In this document: positions 1 to 6,828 of the stretch, piece after piece | Position numbering within the stretch: position 1 is the first letter of the stretch | Layout of the letters: each line of letters begins with the position of its first letter | Origin: Rhodospirillales bacterium | GTDB lineage: Bacteria > Pseudomonadota > Alphaproteobacteria > Acetobacterales > Acetobacteraceae | DNA length: 12,376 bases | Direction: 5' to 3' | Assembly: GCA_028866445.1 (NCBI GenBank) | Contig: JAGWIE010000015.1 | Location: 1-12,376 of the forward strand | Made by a program: the position numbers and the translations under genes | Notes under the pieces: generated by a model | The model's input: only the letters and a program-made list of their open reading frames with translations | Database searches by the model: none | Told to the model about the DNA's origin: nothing

Positions 1-243
1 GCGCTGCGGGAGATTCCACCGGGAACGACGCTCAGCTATGGCGCGTTGGCGGCGCGGATTGGCGCGCCGCGGGCAGTGCGGGCCGTGGCCGCCGCTTGCG
101 GGTCGAACCGCCTCGCCATTGCCGTGCCCTGCCACCGCGTGGTGGCGAAAGACGGGGCTTTGACCGGCTATCGCTGGGGGGTGGACCGCAAGGCCGCCTT
201 GCTGGCGCGGGAGGCAGGGCATGAGCCTGGACCTGTTTCCTGA
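1..243 (+). CDS. ada: Ada/Ogt-type methylated-DNA--protein-cysteine methyltransferase, C-terminal part (5' end outside window)
   Basis: The frame is open from base 1 to a TGA at 241-243 and gives the last 80 residues of an O6-alkylguanine-DNA alkyltransferase. The family's active-site motif PCHRV is at residues 43-47 of the fragment, with the acceptor cysteine encoded at 130-132. The upstream segment IPPGTTLSYGALA and the downstream GYRWG and RKAALLAREA segments also match this domain. The protein transfers O6-alkyl groups from guanine irreversibly onto its own cysteine. Whether this is full-length Ada (with an N-terminal zinc/regulatory domain) or the shorter Ogt cannot be decided because the start is missing; I favour Ada because alkB follows in the same operon arrangement as in E. 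coli. The last 23 nt overlap the alkB start, so the two are co-transcribed and probably translationally coupled. Confidence 0.9.
   Translation, partial: ALREIPPGTTLSYGALAARIGAPRAVRAVAAACGSNRLAIAVPCHRVVAKDGALTGYRWGVDRKAALLAREAGHEPGPVS
209..214 (+). promoter_or_regulatory. Shine-Dalgarno site for alkB
   Basis: GGGAGG lies 6 nt before the ATG at 221, inside the 3' end of the alkyltransferase gene. It supports this overlapping ATG as the real alkB start. Confidence 0.75.
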
Positions 244-850
244 CACGCTGGCCCTTCCCGGGCTTACCTATCTGCCCGGCTTTGCCTTGGGCGAGGAGGC
301 GGATTTGGTACGCGCCGTTATGGATGTGGCGCAGGGGGCACCTTTCCGGCGCATGAAAACCCCTGGCGGGCGGGAGATGAGTGCAGCCATGACCAATTGC
401 GGCGCGGCGGGCTGGGTGAGTGATGCCAAGGGATACCGCTATGCACAGCAAGACCCGCTAAGTGGTGCCCCCTGGCCGGAGATGCCGCCGATATTCCGGG
501 CTTTGGCCGAACGCGCGGCGCAAGCGGGTGGGTTTGCGGGCTTCGCGCCGGATATGGCTTTGATTAACCGCTATGAGCCGGGGGCGGGAATGTCTCTGCA
601 CCAGGACATTGACGAGCAGGATTTTTCCGCACCCATCGTTTCGGTTTCGCTGGGCCTGCCTGCGGTTTTTCTCTGGGGCGGTTTGAGCCGGGCGGAAAAG
701 CCCGCGCGCCTGACCCTGCATAGTGGTGACGTGCTGGTATGGGGTGGCCCAGCGCGGAAGTTTTTCCATGGCGTGGCACCGGTGAAGGCAGGCGCACATG
801 AATTGACAGGCGCGGCCCGGCTGAACCTGACATTCCGCCGGGCGCTTTAA
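221..850 (+). CDS. alkB: AlkB, Fe(II)/2-oxoglutarate-dependent DNA/RNA demethylase
   Basis: This 209-residue protein is close to the 216 of E. coli AlkB. AlkB oxidatively removes 1-methyladenine and 3-methylcytosine lesions from DNA and RNA. The iron ligands are visible as His127 and Asp129 (in SLHQDIDEQD) and His183 (in FFHGVAPV). The 2-oxoglutarate-binding arginines are Arg200 and Arg206 in ARLNLTFRR. Each lies exactly four residues before the E. coli equivalents (H131, D133, H187, R204, R210), so the fold appears colinear and catalytically intact. The NRYEPGAG segment at 116-123 is the usual family motif before the HxD pair. The start ATG overlaps the end of the upstream alkyltransferase by 23 nt and has a strong Shine-Dalgarno sequence. 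A terminator follows within 10 nt of the stop, so this is the last gene of the repair operon. Ada-controlled expression is likely, but the promoter is outside the window. Confidence 0.96.
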   Translation: MSLDLFPDTLALPGLTYLPGFALGEEADLVRAVMDVAQGAPFRRMKTPGGREMSAAMTNCGAAGWVSDAKGYRYAQQDPLSGAPWPEMPPIFRALAERAAQAGGFAGFAPDMALINRYEPGAGMSLHQDIDEQDFSAPIVSVSLGLPAVFLWGGLSRAEKPARLTLHSGDVLVWGGPARKFFHGVAPVKAGAHELTGAARLNLTFRRAL

Positions 851-856
851 AATCAT

Positions 857-880
857 CCGGCTCTATGCGGAGCCGGTTTT
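857..880 (+). terminator. Intrinsic terminator of the ada-alkB operon
   Basis: A perfect 7-bp stem, CCGGCTC (857-863) with GAGCCGG (870-876), encloses a 6-nt loop and is followed by TTTT at 877-880 and more AT-rich bases. It starts six bases after the alkB stop. The same DNA encodes the last five codons and the start of the stop codon of the convergent acetyltransferase gene. On the minus strand the hairpin is followed by GATGATTTTAAA, a weaker U-tract, so it may act weakly in both directions. Confidence 0.88.
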
Positions 881-1333
881 ATAATTATCCAGCCTGAGAA
901 CTTCCATGAAACGCCAGGCATTGCCGATTTCGGTGAAGCCAAACTGACGATAAAGCCCATGCGCGTCTGAGGTTAGCAGAAGCAGTCGTCGAAGATTTTT
1001 CAAATCCTCATGTGCCATCACGGTTTGCATCAGCCATTTGGAGAGCCCTTTGCCCCGGTGCGGTTTTAGAATGAAGATATCCGCCAGCAGGGCAAAGGTG
1101 GCCTTGTCTGTTACAATACGGGCAAGGCCGACCTGGTGAGTTTGATGATACACGCCAAAGCAGAGAGACTGCGCCAGGGATTTTTCAACGATATGAAGCG
1201 GGATGCCTGGTGACCAATAACTTTCCTCAGCCAGGAATTTATGGATCAAATTTAGGTCAAGCCTGGCCGGATCGGTTGAAATCTCGTAGCCGCTCACACT
1301 GGTTGGCGTTTGTAATCTTGCTCTTTCAGCCAA
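863..1333 (-). CDS. GNAT-family N-acetyltransferase
   Basis: Up to 156 residues of a compact acetyl-CoA-dependent acetyltransferase. The acetyl-CoA pyrophosphate loop is HRGKGLSKWLM at 92-102 and the DAHGLYRQFGF segment at 123-133 is the second typical GNAT block. The substrate is not predictable from sequence. There is no in-frame ATG: the longest start is TTG at 1333, 4 nt after the permease stop. A GTG at 1297 would begin with Met-Ser-Gly-Tyr-Glu-Ile and, from memory, agrees better with where homologues start; neither has a strong ribosome site. The gene is the last in the polyamine operon, but it is only about 47% GC against about 60% for its neighbours and uses AGA, TTA and CTA codons, which suggests later acquisition. 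The end of the coding sequence lies inside the alkB terminator hairpin. The family assignment is firm; a link to polyamine acetylation is only a guess from position. Confidence 0.88.
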   Translation of the reverse strand: MAERARLQTPTSVSGYEISTDPARLDLNLIHKFLAEESYWSPGIPLHIVEKSLAQSLCFGVYHQTHQVGLARIVTDKATFALLADIFILKPHRGKGLSKWLMQTVMAHEDLKNLRRLLLLTSDAHGLYRQFGFTEIGNAWRFMEVLRLDNYKTGSA

Positions 1334-1337
1334 GCAT

Positions 1338-2702
1338 TTATTCCGCCGCGATGAGGGAAGGGCGGCTATAGCCCCGCGGACGGTAGAACAATATGCCCGC
1401 TACAAGCCCGCCAACGCCGACCACCTTCACGATGGTGTTGAAGGTGGTGATGGCATAGAACCCAAGCCCGATAAGCGCGATGGCCGAAAGTGCCGGGAAG
1501 ATGACATATTGCACGAAGGTGAAGCCGCTGCTCTTGCGGTACACCCAGGCGCAAACCAGCCCGGCGAGACCGTAATAATAGCACACCTGCACGGCGATGG
1601 CGGCCACGGAATCATTCAGAATTGCGGAAATTGAAGGCAGGAAGCTGGAAATAACGATCAAGGCCAGCCCGATGAGGAGCAGCAGATACATCGTGCGCAC
1701 GGGGGTTATGGTTTTCTCGTGCACCAAGCCGAAATAGCCCGGCAAGGCGCGGTCCCGCCCCATGGCGAACAGAGTGCGGGAGAATTGCAGCATTGTGGTT
1801 TCCAGCGTGGCAACCGAGGAGAGAATAAGCACCAGCGCCGCGCCGTAGCCGCCGATTTTGCCCAGACCCGCCGCGATGGCGACATGGTAGATGAGGTTAT
1901 CTGAAAAGCCGGAAGCATCCTTCAGCGAGAACATCATCAGTGCCGCCACGGTGAACGCAATAAAGGAGGCGATGGTGGCGAAGATGGAAAGAAACCCGCC
2001 GCGCCCGGCAACGTTGTGCTCCTGGCCTTTGGTTTCTTCCGCCAGATTCGCCGTAACGTCCCACCCCCAATATAGAAACACCACGCTGAGCGAGGAGGCC
2101 GCGAAGCTGCCCGCAGGGTAGTTAAAGCCAAACCAGGACCAGGAGAAATGCGAAACCGCGCCATGCGTGCCGCTATGCACGAAGGCGGCGATGGAGATGA
2201 TGAAGAGCAGCCCAAGCTCAATGCTGCTCATCACCACCTGGATTTTGCTGGTAAGCTCAATGCCGGTGATGAGCACAAGCCCGATGATTACAAACCATAC
2301 CGCGCCGATGCTGGTAGTGAGCAGCACATTTGTGGCGAGCGAAGGGTCCATTAGTTGCAGCGTGGCGGTGCCTAGTGGCACAGAGCCGGTGACCATGAAC
2401 ACCATGGCCGCGACAAGCAACGCCCAGCCGGAGAAATAGCCGAAGAATCCGCCGAACACGGATTTCGTCCATTCATAGGCAGCCCCCGCATTCGGCATTT
2501 TATGGGACAGGCCCTTATAGGCCACCGCTATGCCGAGCATCGGCACCGCGAAGAGAAGAAGCGCATTGGGCGAGACGCTGCCCGCCGTGGCCAGCAGCCC
2601 GGCAATAGCCACCGCGATGGAAAAGCCAGGGGCGGAACCGGCCACACCCATGATGATGGATTCAAAGAAAGACAAAGAGTCCGATTTGAGCTTTGTACTC
2701 AT
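1338..2702 (-). CDS. APC-superfamily amino acid/polyamine permease, probably putrescine importer
   Basis: A 454-residue inner-membrane protein with about twelve hydrophobic segments and the APC family's N-terminal signature (helix 1 with GVAGSAPGFSIAVA, residues about 19-32, then MPNAGAAYEW near residue 70). APC carriers import amino acids or polyamines, usually by proton symport. I chose the ATG at 2702 (protein begins MSTKLKSDSL) because GGGAG lies 7 nt upstream at 2710-2714; the longer frame to 2792 would add 30 unconserved-looking residues and run into the upstream agmatine deiminase gene. It sits 40 nt after that gene in the same operon as the glutamylpolyamine synthetase and aminotransferase, which makes putrescine or agmatine the likely cargo (PuuP-like role). 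Substrate is inferred from context only; general amino-acid transport cannot be excluded. Confidence 0.9.
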   Translation of the reverse strand: MSTKLKSDSLSFFESIIMGVAGSAPGFSIAVAIAGLLATAGSVSPNALLLFAVPMLGIAVAYKGLSHKMPNAGAAYEWTKSVFGGFFGYFSGWALLVAAMVFMVTGSVPLGTATLQLMDPSLATNVLLTTSIGAVWFVIIGLVLITGIELTSKIQVVMSSIELGLLFIISIAAFVHSGTHGAVSHFSWSWFGFNYPAGSFAASSLSVVFLYWGWDVTANLAEETKGQEHNVAGRGGFLSIFATIASFIAFTVAALMMFSLKDASGFSDNLIYHVAIAAGLGKIGGYGAALVLILSSVATLETTMLQFSRTLFAMGRDRALPGYFGLVHEKTITPVRTMYLLLLIGLALIVISSFLPSISAILNDSVAAIAVQVCYYYGLAGLVCAWVYRKSSGFTFVQYVIFPALSAIALIGLGFYAITTFNTIVKVVGVGGLVAGILFYRPRGYSRPSLIAAE

Positions 2703-2742
2703 GACGTTGCTCCCAGTGTGATGTGCAAACTTTGATTGTTGG

Positions 2743-3822
2743 TTAAAGAGCTTTCGGTTGCTGCTGGGTAATACAGTGGATGTTGCCACCACCCAGCAGA
2801 ATTTCGCGCGCAGGCAGCATCACGATCTCGCGTTCCGGGAACAGCCTGGCCAGCACTTTGCGCGCGGGTTCGTCTGTTTCCACCCCGAAGGCGGGGGCGA
2901 TGATGGCACCATTGGCGATGTAGAAATTTACGTAAGATGCGGCGAGGCGCTCCCCCGCCTTACGGTTCATGCCGGAAGCCGTGGCATCCACGCCCGCGGC
3001 TTCTTCTTCAGTGTAGAACATCGGGGTTGGCATCGGGATACGCTCGATGGTGAGCGCGCGGCCTTTTGCGTCCCGCGCATCCTTCAGCCTTGCCTCCGCC
3101 TCGCGGCTGACCTGATAATGCGGGTCGGCTGGGTCGTCGCACCAGGTGAGCAGCACCACGCCCGGTTTTACGAAACAGGCGAGATTGTCGATATGCCCAT
3201 CGGTTTCGTCATGCGGCACGCCGTTTTCAAGCCAGATGACATGGGAGGCGCCGAGATAATCCTTCAGCATCCGCTCCATATCCTGCCGCCGCACATCTGT
3301 GTTGCGGTTTTCGTTCAGCACGCATTGCTCGGCTACCAGCACAGTGCCTTCGCCATCCACATGGATCGCGCCGCCTTCAATGACGAAAGGGGCGCGGAAG
3401 CTGCGGGCGCGTTCCAGGCCGAGGATTTTGCTGGCGATGGCGTCGTCTTTGTCCCACGGGAAATAGAGCCCGCCCCAGCTTTTAAAAGGCCAGTCCACGC
3501 CTGCAAGTTCGCCGTTTTTGCCCAGCAGGAAGGTGCAGGCAATGTCCCGCGCCCAGGCATCGTTGCTGCTCATTTCCACCACCCGTATTGCGGGTGGCAG
3601 GCAGGCGCGGGCGTTTTCATATTGCGCCGCACTCACCAGCATTGTTACGGGTTCAAACCGTGAAATGGCGGTGGCGATGGCGGTGAAGGCTTTTTGTGCG
3701 GGCTTGGCGCCCAGCCGCCAGTTATCTGGCCGTTCGGGCCAGATCATCCAGCAGCCCGTATGCGCTTCCCACTCGGCCGGCATTCTAAAGCCGGCCTCAT
3801 GCGGGGTAATTATATGTTCCAT
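2743..3822 (-). CDS. aguA: Agmatine deiminase (agmatine iminohydrolase)
   Basis: This 359-residue protein has the normal length for bacterial AguA, which hydrolyses agmatine to N-carbamoylputrescine and ammonia. Family blocks are visible in order: WPERPDNWR at 28-36, NDAWARDIACTF at 87-98, FVIEGGAIHVDGEGT at 146-160, HDETDGHIDN at 204-213 and the C-terminal GGGNIHCITQQ at 344-354. The nucleophilic cysteine is Cys350, with Glu149, His210 and Asp212 the likely remaining active-site residues; all are present, so the enzyme looks active. The ATG is only 7 nt after the stop of the glutamine-synthetase-like gene and the Shine-Dalgarno sequence GAGG overlaps that stop, so translation is coupled. The usual next enzyme, N-carbamoylputrescine amidohydrolase (AguB), is not in the window. 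Other guanidino-modifying enzymes (peptidylarginine deiminases) share the fold, but the motif set and length favour AguA. Confidence 0.94.
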   Translation of the reverse strand: MEHIITPHEAGFRMPAEWEAHTGCWMIWPERPDNWRLGAKPAQKAFTAIATAISRFEPVTMLVSAAQYENARACLPPAIRVVEMSSNDAWARDIACTFLLGKNGELAGVDWPFKSWGGLYFPWDKDDAIASKILGLERARSFRAPFVIEGGAIHVDGEGTVLVAEQCVLNENRNTDVRRQDMERMLKDYLGASHVIWLENGVPHDETDGHIDNLACFVKPGVVLLTWCDDPADPHYQVSREAEARLKDARDAKGRALTIERIPMPTPMFYTEEEAAGVDATASGMNRKAGERLAASYVNFYIANGAIIAPAFGVETDEPARKVLARLFPEREIVMLPAREILLGGGNIHCITQQQPKAL

Positions 3823-3829
3823 GCGCGCC

Positions 3830-5194
3830 TCAGGCGTTTTTCAAATAAGCGTCGTATTCAACATCCGAAATCCGCTTGCGCAGCTCGCTGATCTCCTGGC
3901 GTTTGCAGGCGATGTAGTAACGCTGGAAGTCTTTGCCGAAAATTTCACCCATGGCGGCGGAGCTGGCAAAACGGTCCACCGCACCAGACCAGGCGATGGG
4001 CAAGCGCGGGGCCGTGGGGCTGCGCACGGTGCCGTGGGTTTCCGGCCCTGGGTCGGCTTTGGTTTCTATGCCGTGCAAAGCTGTGCCAAGCAGGGAGGCA
4101 AAAGCGAGATAGGGGTTGCAGTCCGCTCCGGCGACGCGATGCTCGATGCGCGAGGCGGCGGGGTCTGCGGTGATAACGCGCACGGAGGCCATGCGGTTGT
4201 CGTGCCCCCAATCGCCATAGGTGGGCGCGTGCACGCCAGGCGCGAAACGCCGGTAGGAATTGGCGTGCGGCGCCAGGGTGAGCATCGTGTCTGGCATGTT
4301 GTGAATGATGCCGCCCAGCGCATGGTAAAGCTCAGGTGAGGCGCGTTCTGGCGTGCCGGTGAAGATGTTTTTGCCGGCATTGTCGAGGATCGACATATGC
4401 ACATGCATTCCCGAGCCCGCCCATTGGCCATAAGGCTTGGCCATGAAGGTGGCGGTGAGGCCGTGCTTCCGCGCCACCTGCTTGATGGTGCGTTTGAACA
4501 GATTGGCACTATCAGCCACGCGCAAGGCATCAGTTGAGTATTTCAGCGTGACCTCGAACTGGCCGGGGCCGGACTCGCTCACCAGCGTTTCCAGAATAAT
4601 GTCCTGCGCTTTCGCGCAAGCCATCATTTCGCGCAAAATCGGCTCATAATCATGCACTTCGCCTAGCCCCACGGCGTCGATTTGCCAGCCGCGCCAGCCG
4701 GATTCATCAGCGCCGCGCGGGGCGATTTTCAAACCGTCCTGGCGGGGGTCAACCAGGTAAAACTCAAGCTCCACGCCCAAGGCAGGGGTAAGCCCCGCCT
4801 TGGTGTAACGCTGCAACACCCGTGTGAGGGCGCTGCGCGGGTCGAGATAATAAAGCTCGCCATCAGGTTCGCGCATGGTGAGCAAAGCCTGCACCACATT
4901 GCCATCCGCCCAGCCCATGCGGGTGATGGAATGCGGCACGGCGACGCACATGCCATCCGGGTCGCCGGTATCGTAGGCGATGCCGCCTTCGATGATATCC
5001 CGCCCCCAGATATCCAGCAGATAAGCCGAACGCGGCAAAGCGATGCCGCTGCCCAGCAGGGATTTTGCCTTGTCCCGTTGCAGCCATTTGCCGCGGGGCA
5101 CGCCGTTCACGTCGATCACGAAGGCTTCGATGTAATCCGCACCGGAAAGCAATGCGGCCTTGGCTTCGATGTCCGGGTTGGTCAGTATGTTCAT
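3830..5194 (-). CDS. puuA: Glutamine synthetase-family gamma-glutamylpolyamine synthetase (PuuA/SpuI-like)
   Basis: A 454-residue ATP-dependent ligase of the glutamine synthetase superfamily. The metal/ATP-site glutamates are in VELEFYLVD (E142, E144), SESGPGQFEV (E207, E214) and RIEHR (E351); the GSGMHVHMS segment at 260-268 carries the conserved His264, and NSYRRFAPG at 312-320 the substrate-binding arginines. It is shorter than housekeeping GlnA and belongs in sequence style to the PuuA/SpuI group, which joins glutamate to putrescine or other polyamines to give gamma-glutamylputrescine. The ATG overlaps the aminotransferase stop as ATGA, with AGAGG upstream, so the genes are translationally coupled. 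Its position between an SpuC-like aminotransferase and agmatine deiminase strongly supports a polyamine substrate. Alternatives are glutamylation of another amine such as ethanolamine or isopropylamine. PuuD- and PuuC-like later enzymes are not present here. Confidence 0.88.
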   Translation of the reverse strand: MNILTNPDIEAKAALLSGADYIEAFVIDVNGVPRGKWLQRDKAKSLLGSGIALPRSAYLLDIWGRDIIEGGIAYDTGDPDGMCVAVPHSITRMGWADGNVVQALLTMREPDGELYYLDPRSALTRVLQRYTKAGLTPALGVELEFYLVDPRQDGLKIAPRGADESGWRGWQIDAVGLGEVHDYEPILREMMACAKAQDIILETLVSESGPGQFEVTLKYSTDALRVADSANLFKRTIKQVARKHGLTATFMAKPYGQWAGSGMHVHMSILDNAGKNIFTGTPERASPELYHALGGIIHNMPDTMLTLAPHANSYRRFAPGVHAPTYGDWGHDNRMASVRVITADPAASRIEHRVAGADCNPYLAFASLLGTALHGIETKADPGPETHGTVRSPTAPRLPIAWSGAVDRFASSAAMGEIFGKDFQRYYIACKRQEISELRKRISDVEYDAYLKNA

Positions 5195-6570
5195 ATTGCC
5201 ACCTCTGAGCGGACATCAGCGAAGGTTTGCTCGAACGCTTTTTTCGCCATGGCGGCGAACAGATCGATCTCCGCTTCCGAGATGGTGAGTGGCGGGGAGA
5301 ACAGCATGGTGTCGCGCGTGGCGCGCATCATCAGCCCATTGGCGATGCAATGGTCGCGGCAGATGACGCCGACGCGGCCGTTTTTCTCGAAGAATTTGCG
5401 GGTGCGCTTATCCGCCGTGAGCTCAATGGCGCCGATGAGCCCGACACCACGAATTTCGCCGACGATCGGCAGATCGCCAATGGCATCGTTAAGTTTGGCG
5501 CGCAGCAATTCGCCCTTGCGCGCGGCCCCCTCAACCAGTTTTTCATCCTCGATGATTTGCAAATTCCGTAGGCCCACAGCGCAGGAAACCGGATGACCGG
5601 AGTAAGTGAAGCCGTGATAATATTCGCCAACCTCGTTGATGAGCACATCCGCCACACGGTTGTTCATCAACAGGGCGGAAAGCGGCAGATAACCCGAGGT
5701 GAGGCCCTTGGCGGTGGTCATCATATCCGGCTTGATGCCGAACGTATCCGTGCCGAACATTTTGCCCGTGCGGCCATAGCCGCAGATCACTTCATCGGCG
5801 ATCAGTAGAATGTCATATTGCTTGCAGATGCGGTTGATTTCCGGCCAGTAAGTTTCGGGCGGGATCAGCACGCCGCCCGCACCTTGGATCGGCTCGCCGA
5901 TGAAGGCGGCGATGTTTTCGGGCCCAAGCTCCTGGATTTTTTTCTCCGCTTCGCGCGCGGCGTAAAGGCCGAATTCCTCCGGGCTCATCTGCCCGCCCTT
6001 GCCGTACCAATAAGGTGGCAGCACCTGCGCGAAATTCGGCAAGTCGCCAGCCTGGCGGTGCATGTCTTTCATGCCGCCGGCGGAGGCGCCCAAAGTGGTG
6101 GAACCGTGATAGCCATATTCCCGGCCGATAACGATTTTCTTTTCCGGCTTGCCGATCGTTTGCCAATACACTCGCGCGCTACGGATGGCGCTGTCCACCG
6201 CCTCGGACCCCGAGCAGGCGAAAAACGCGTGCTCAAAACCCTCTGGCGAAATTTCCGCCAATTTTTTCGCCAGCAAAACGGCAGGCTCGTTCGTGGTTTT
6301 GAAGAACGCATTATAATAAGGCAGCTTGGTCATCTGCTTGGTGGCGGCTTCCACCAGTTCCTGCCGCCCGTATCCGGCGGCGACGCACCAAAGCCCGGCC
6401 ATGCCGTCCATGATTTTATTGCCCTTGGAATCGTGCAGATAGACGCCTTCAGCTGAGGTGATCAGCCGCACACCGTGCTCGTGCAGCTCCTTATGGTCGG
6501 TGAAGGGGTGAAAATGGTGGGCAGCGTCCAACGCCTGCCAGTCAACGCCGAGGTTGAGATCGTCCAACAT
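5191..6570 (-). CDS. spuC: Class III PLP-dependent aminotransferase, putrescine--pyruvate type (SpuC-like)
   Basis: This 459-residue fold-type I aminotransferase is probably the first gene of the operon. The PLP phosphate-binding CSGSEAVDSAIRSAR segment is at 119-133, the aromatic YGYHGST at 152-158, the Asp259 that pairs with the pyridine nitrogen is in IADEVICGYGRTG, the Schiff-base lysine is Lys288 in TTAKGLTSGYLPLSA, and Arg419 lies in the usual C-terminal RDTMLFSPPL block. I chose ATG 6570 (MLDDLNLGVDW) because GGAG lies 7 nt upstream at 6578-6581; the frame stays open to 6657, but those residues look non-coding. SpuC-type enzymes convert putrescine and pyruvate to 4-aminobutanal and alanine. 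A role on gamma-glutamylputrescine, or as an omega-amino acid:pyruvate transaminase, is possible. The 4-nt overlap with the next gene shows co-expression with it. Confidence 0.88.
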   Translation of the reverse strand: MLDDLNLGVDWQALDAAHHFHPFTDHKELHEHGVRLITSAEGVYLHDSKGNKIMDGMAGLWCVAAGYGRQELVEAATKQMTKLPYYNAFFKTTNEPAVLLAKKLAEISPEGFEHAFFACSGSEAVDSAIRSARVYWQTIGKPEKKIVIGREYGYHGSTTLGASAGGMKDMHRQAGDLPNFAQVLPPYWYGKGGQMSPEEFGLYAAREAEKKIQELGPENIAAFIGEPIQGAGGVLIPPETYWPEINRICKQYDILLIADEVICGYGRTGKMFGTDTFGIKPDMMTTAKGLTSGYLPLSALLMNNRVADVLINEVGEYYHGFTYSGHPVSCAVGLRNLQIIEDEKLVEGAARKGELLRAKLNDAIGDLPIVGEIRGVGLIGAIELTADKRTRKFFEKNGRVGVICRDHCIANGLMMRATRDTMLFSPPLTISEAEIDLFAAMAKKAFEQTFADVRSEVAI

Positions 6571-6660
6571 GATAAAGCTCCGATTTTTCTGAATGGGGGC
6601 ACCCGCGCGGTAGGGCGGGCGTGGGGAATATTCAGAACGCGGGCGGGTTGAAGCCAATGC

Positions 6661-6689
6661 GTGCGCAGAGAATGAGCATCTCTGCGTGC
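6661..6689. repeat. Inverted repeat 1 in the divergent promoter region
   Basis: CGCAGAG (6664-6670) and CTCTGCG (6680-6686) form a perfect 7-bp palindromic pair with a 9-nt centre. With wobble pairs the stem extends to 10 bp (6661-6670 with 6680-6689) in plus-strand RNA. Lacking a T-tract, it is more likely an operator or leader hairpin than a terminator. Confidence 0.5.
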
Positions 6690-6705
6690 AAATTAAGCGC
6701 AGTTG

Positions 6706-6739
6706 GTGGCACTGCTGAAACCATGCTCAACAGTGCCAC
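6706..6739. repeat. Inverted repeat 2 (13-bp arms) in the divergent promoter region
   Basis: GTGGCACTGCTGA (6706-6718) and TCAACAGTGCCAC (6727-6739) are inverted copies with a single mismatch and an 8-nt centre. The outer 9 bp of each arm (GTGGCACTG/CAGTGCCAC) are perfect. In a minus-strand transcript the mismatch becomes a U-G wobble and the 13-bp stem is unbroken. The symmetry and position suit an operator for a dimeric regulator, or a leader hairpin of the polyamine operon. No T-tract follows on either strand, so it is not a standard terminator. Confidence 0.6.
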
Positions 6740-6828
6740 GCTCCCCGGAACCTATCAAGGAAATTTTGACGGTGTGATGATGGCTTTCTGCCCTTGCCGG
6801 GGGCGGCGGGGCGGGGCAAGTAACCGCC

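Larger units (their letters stand above)
6571..6828. promoter_or_regulatory. Divergent control region between polyamine operon and WD40 gene
   Basis: This 258-nt stretch separates the two divergent genes and carries no credible coding frame. It is where the promoter of the minus-strand polyamine operon should be, and probably the promoter of the plus-strand WD40 gene. Two inverted repeats (listed separately) lie in its middle, about 90-170 nt upstream of the aminotransferase start. I could not find a convincing -10/-35 pair on either strand: TTGACG at 6765-6770 (plus) has no good -10 partner, and TTGGCT with GAATAT on the minus strand around 6630-6655 is a weak match. Confidence 0.6.

Noticed and set aside
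2703..2792. N-terminal extension of the permease to 2792
   Set aside because: It overlaps the end of the agmatine deiminase gene, while ATG 2702 has a good ribosome site and begins where APC homology starts.
2758..3663. A 301-codon open frame on the plus strand opposite agmatine deiminase
   Set aside because: It is an antisense shadow of a well-conserved gene in high-GC DNA, with no domain and no ribosome site.
6700..6745. Sigma-54-like promoter (GG...GC elements) inside inverted repeat 2
   Set aside because: On the minus strand the GG and GC elements are 9 nt apart instead of the required 10, and the TTGC half is missing.
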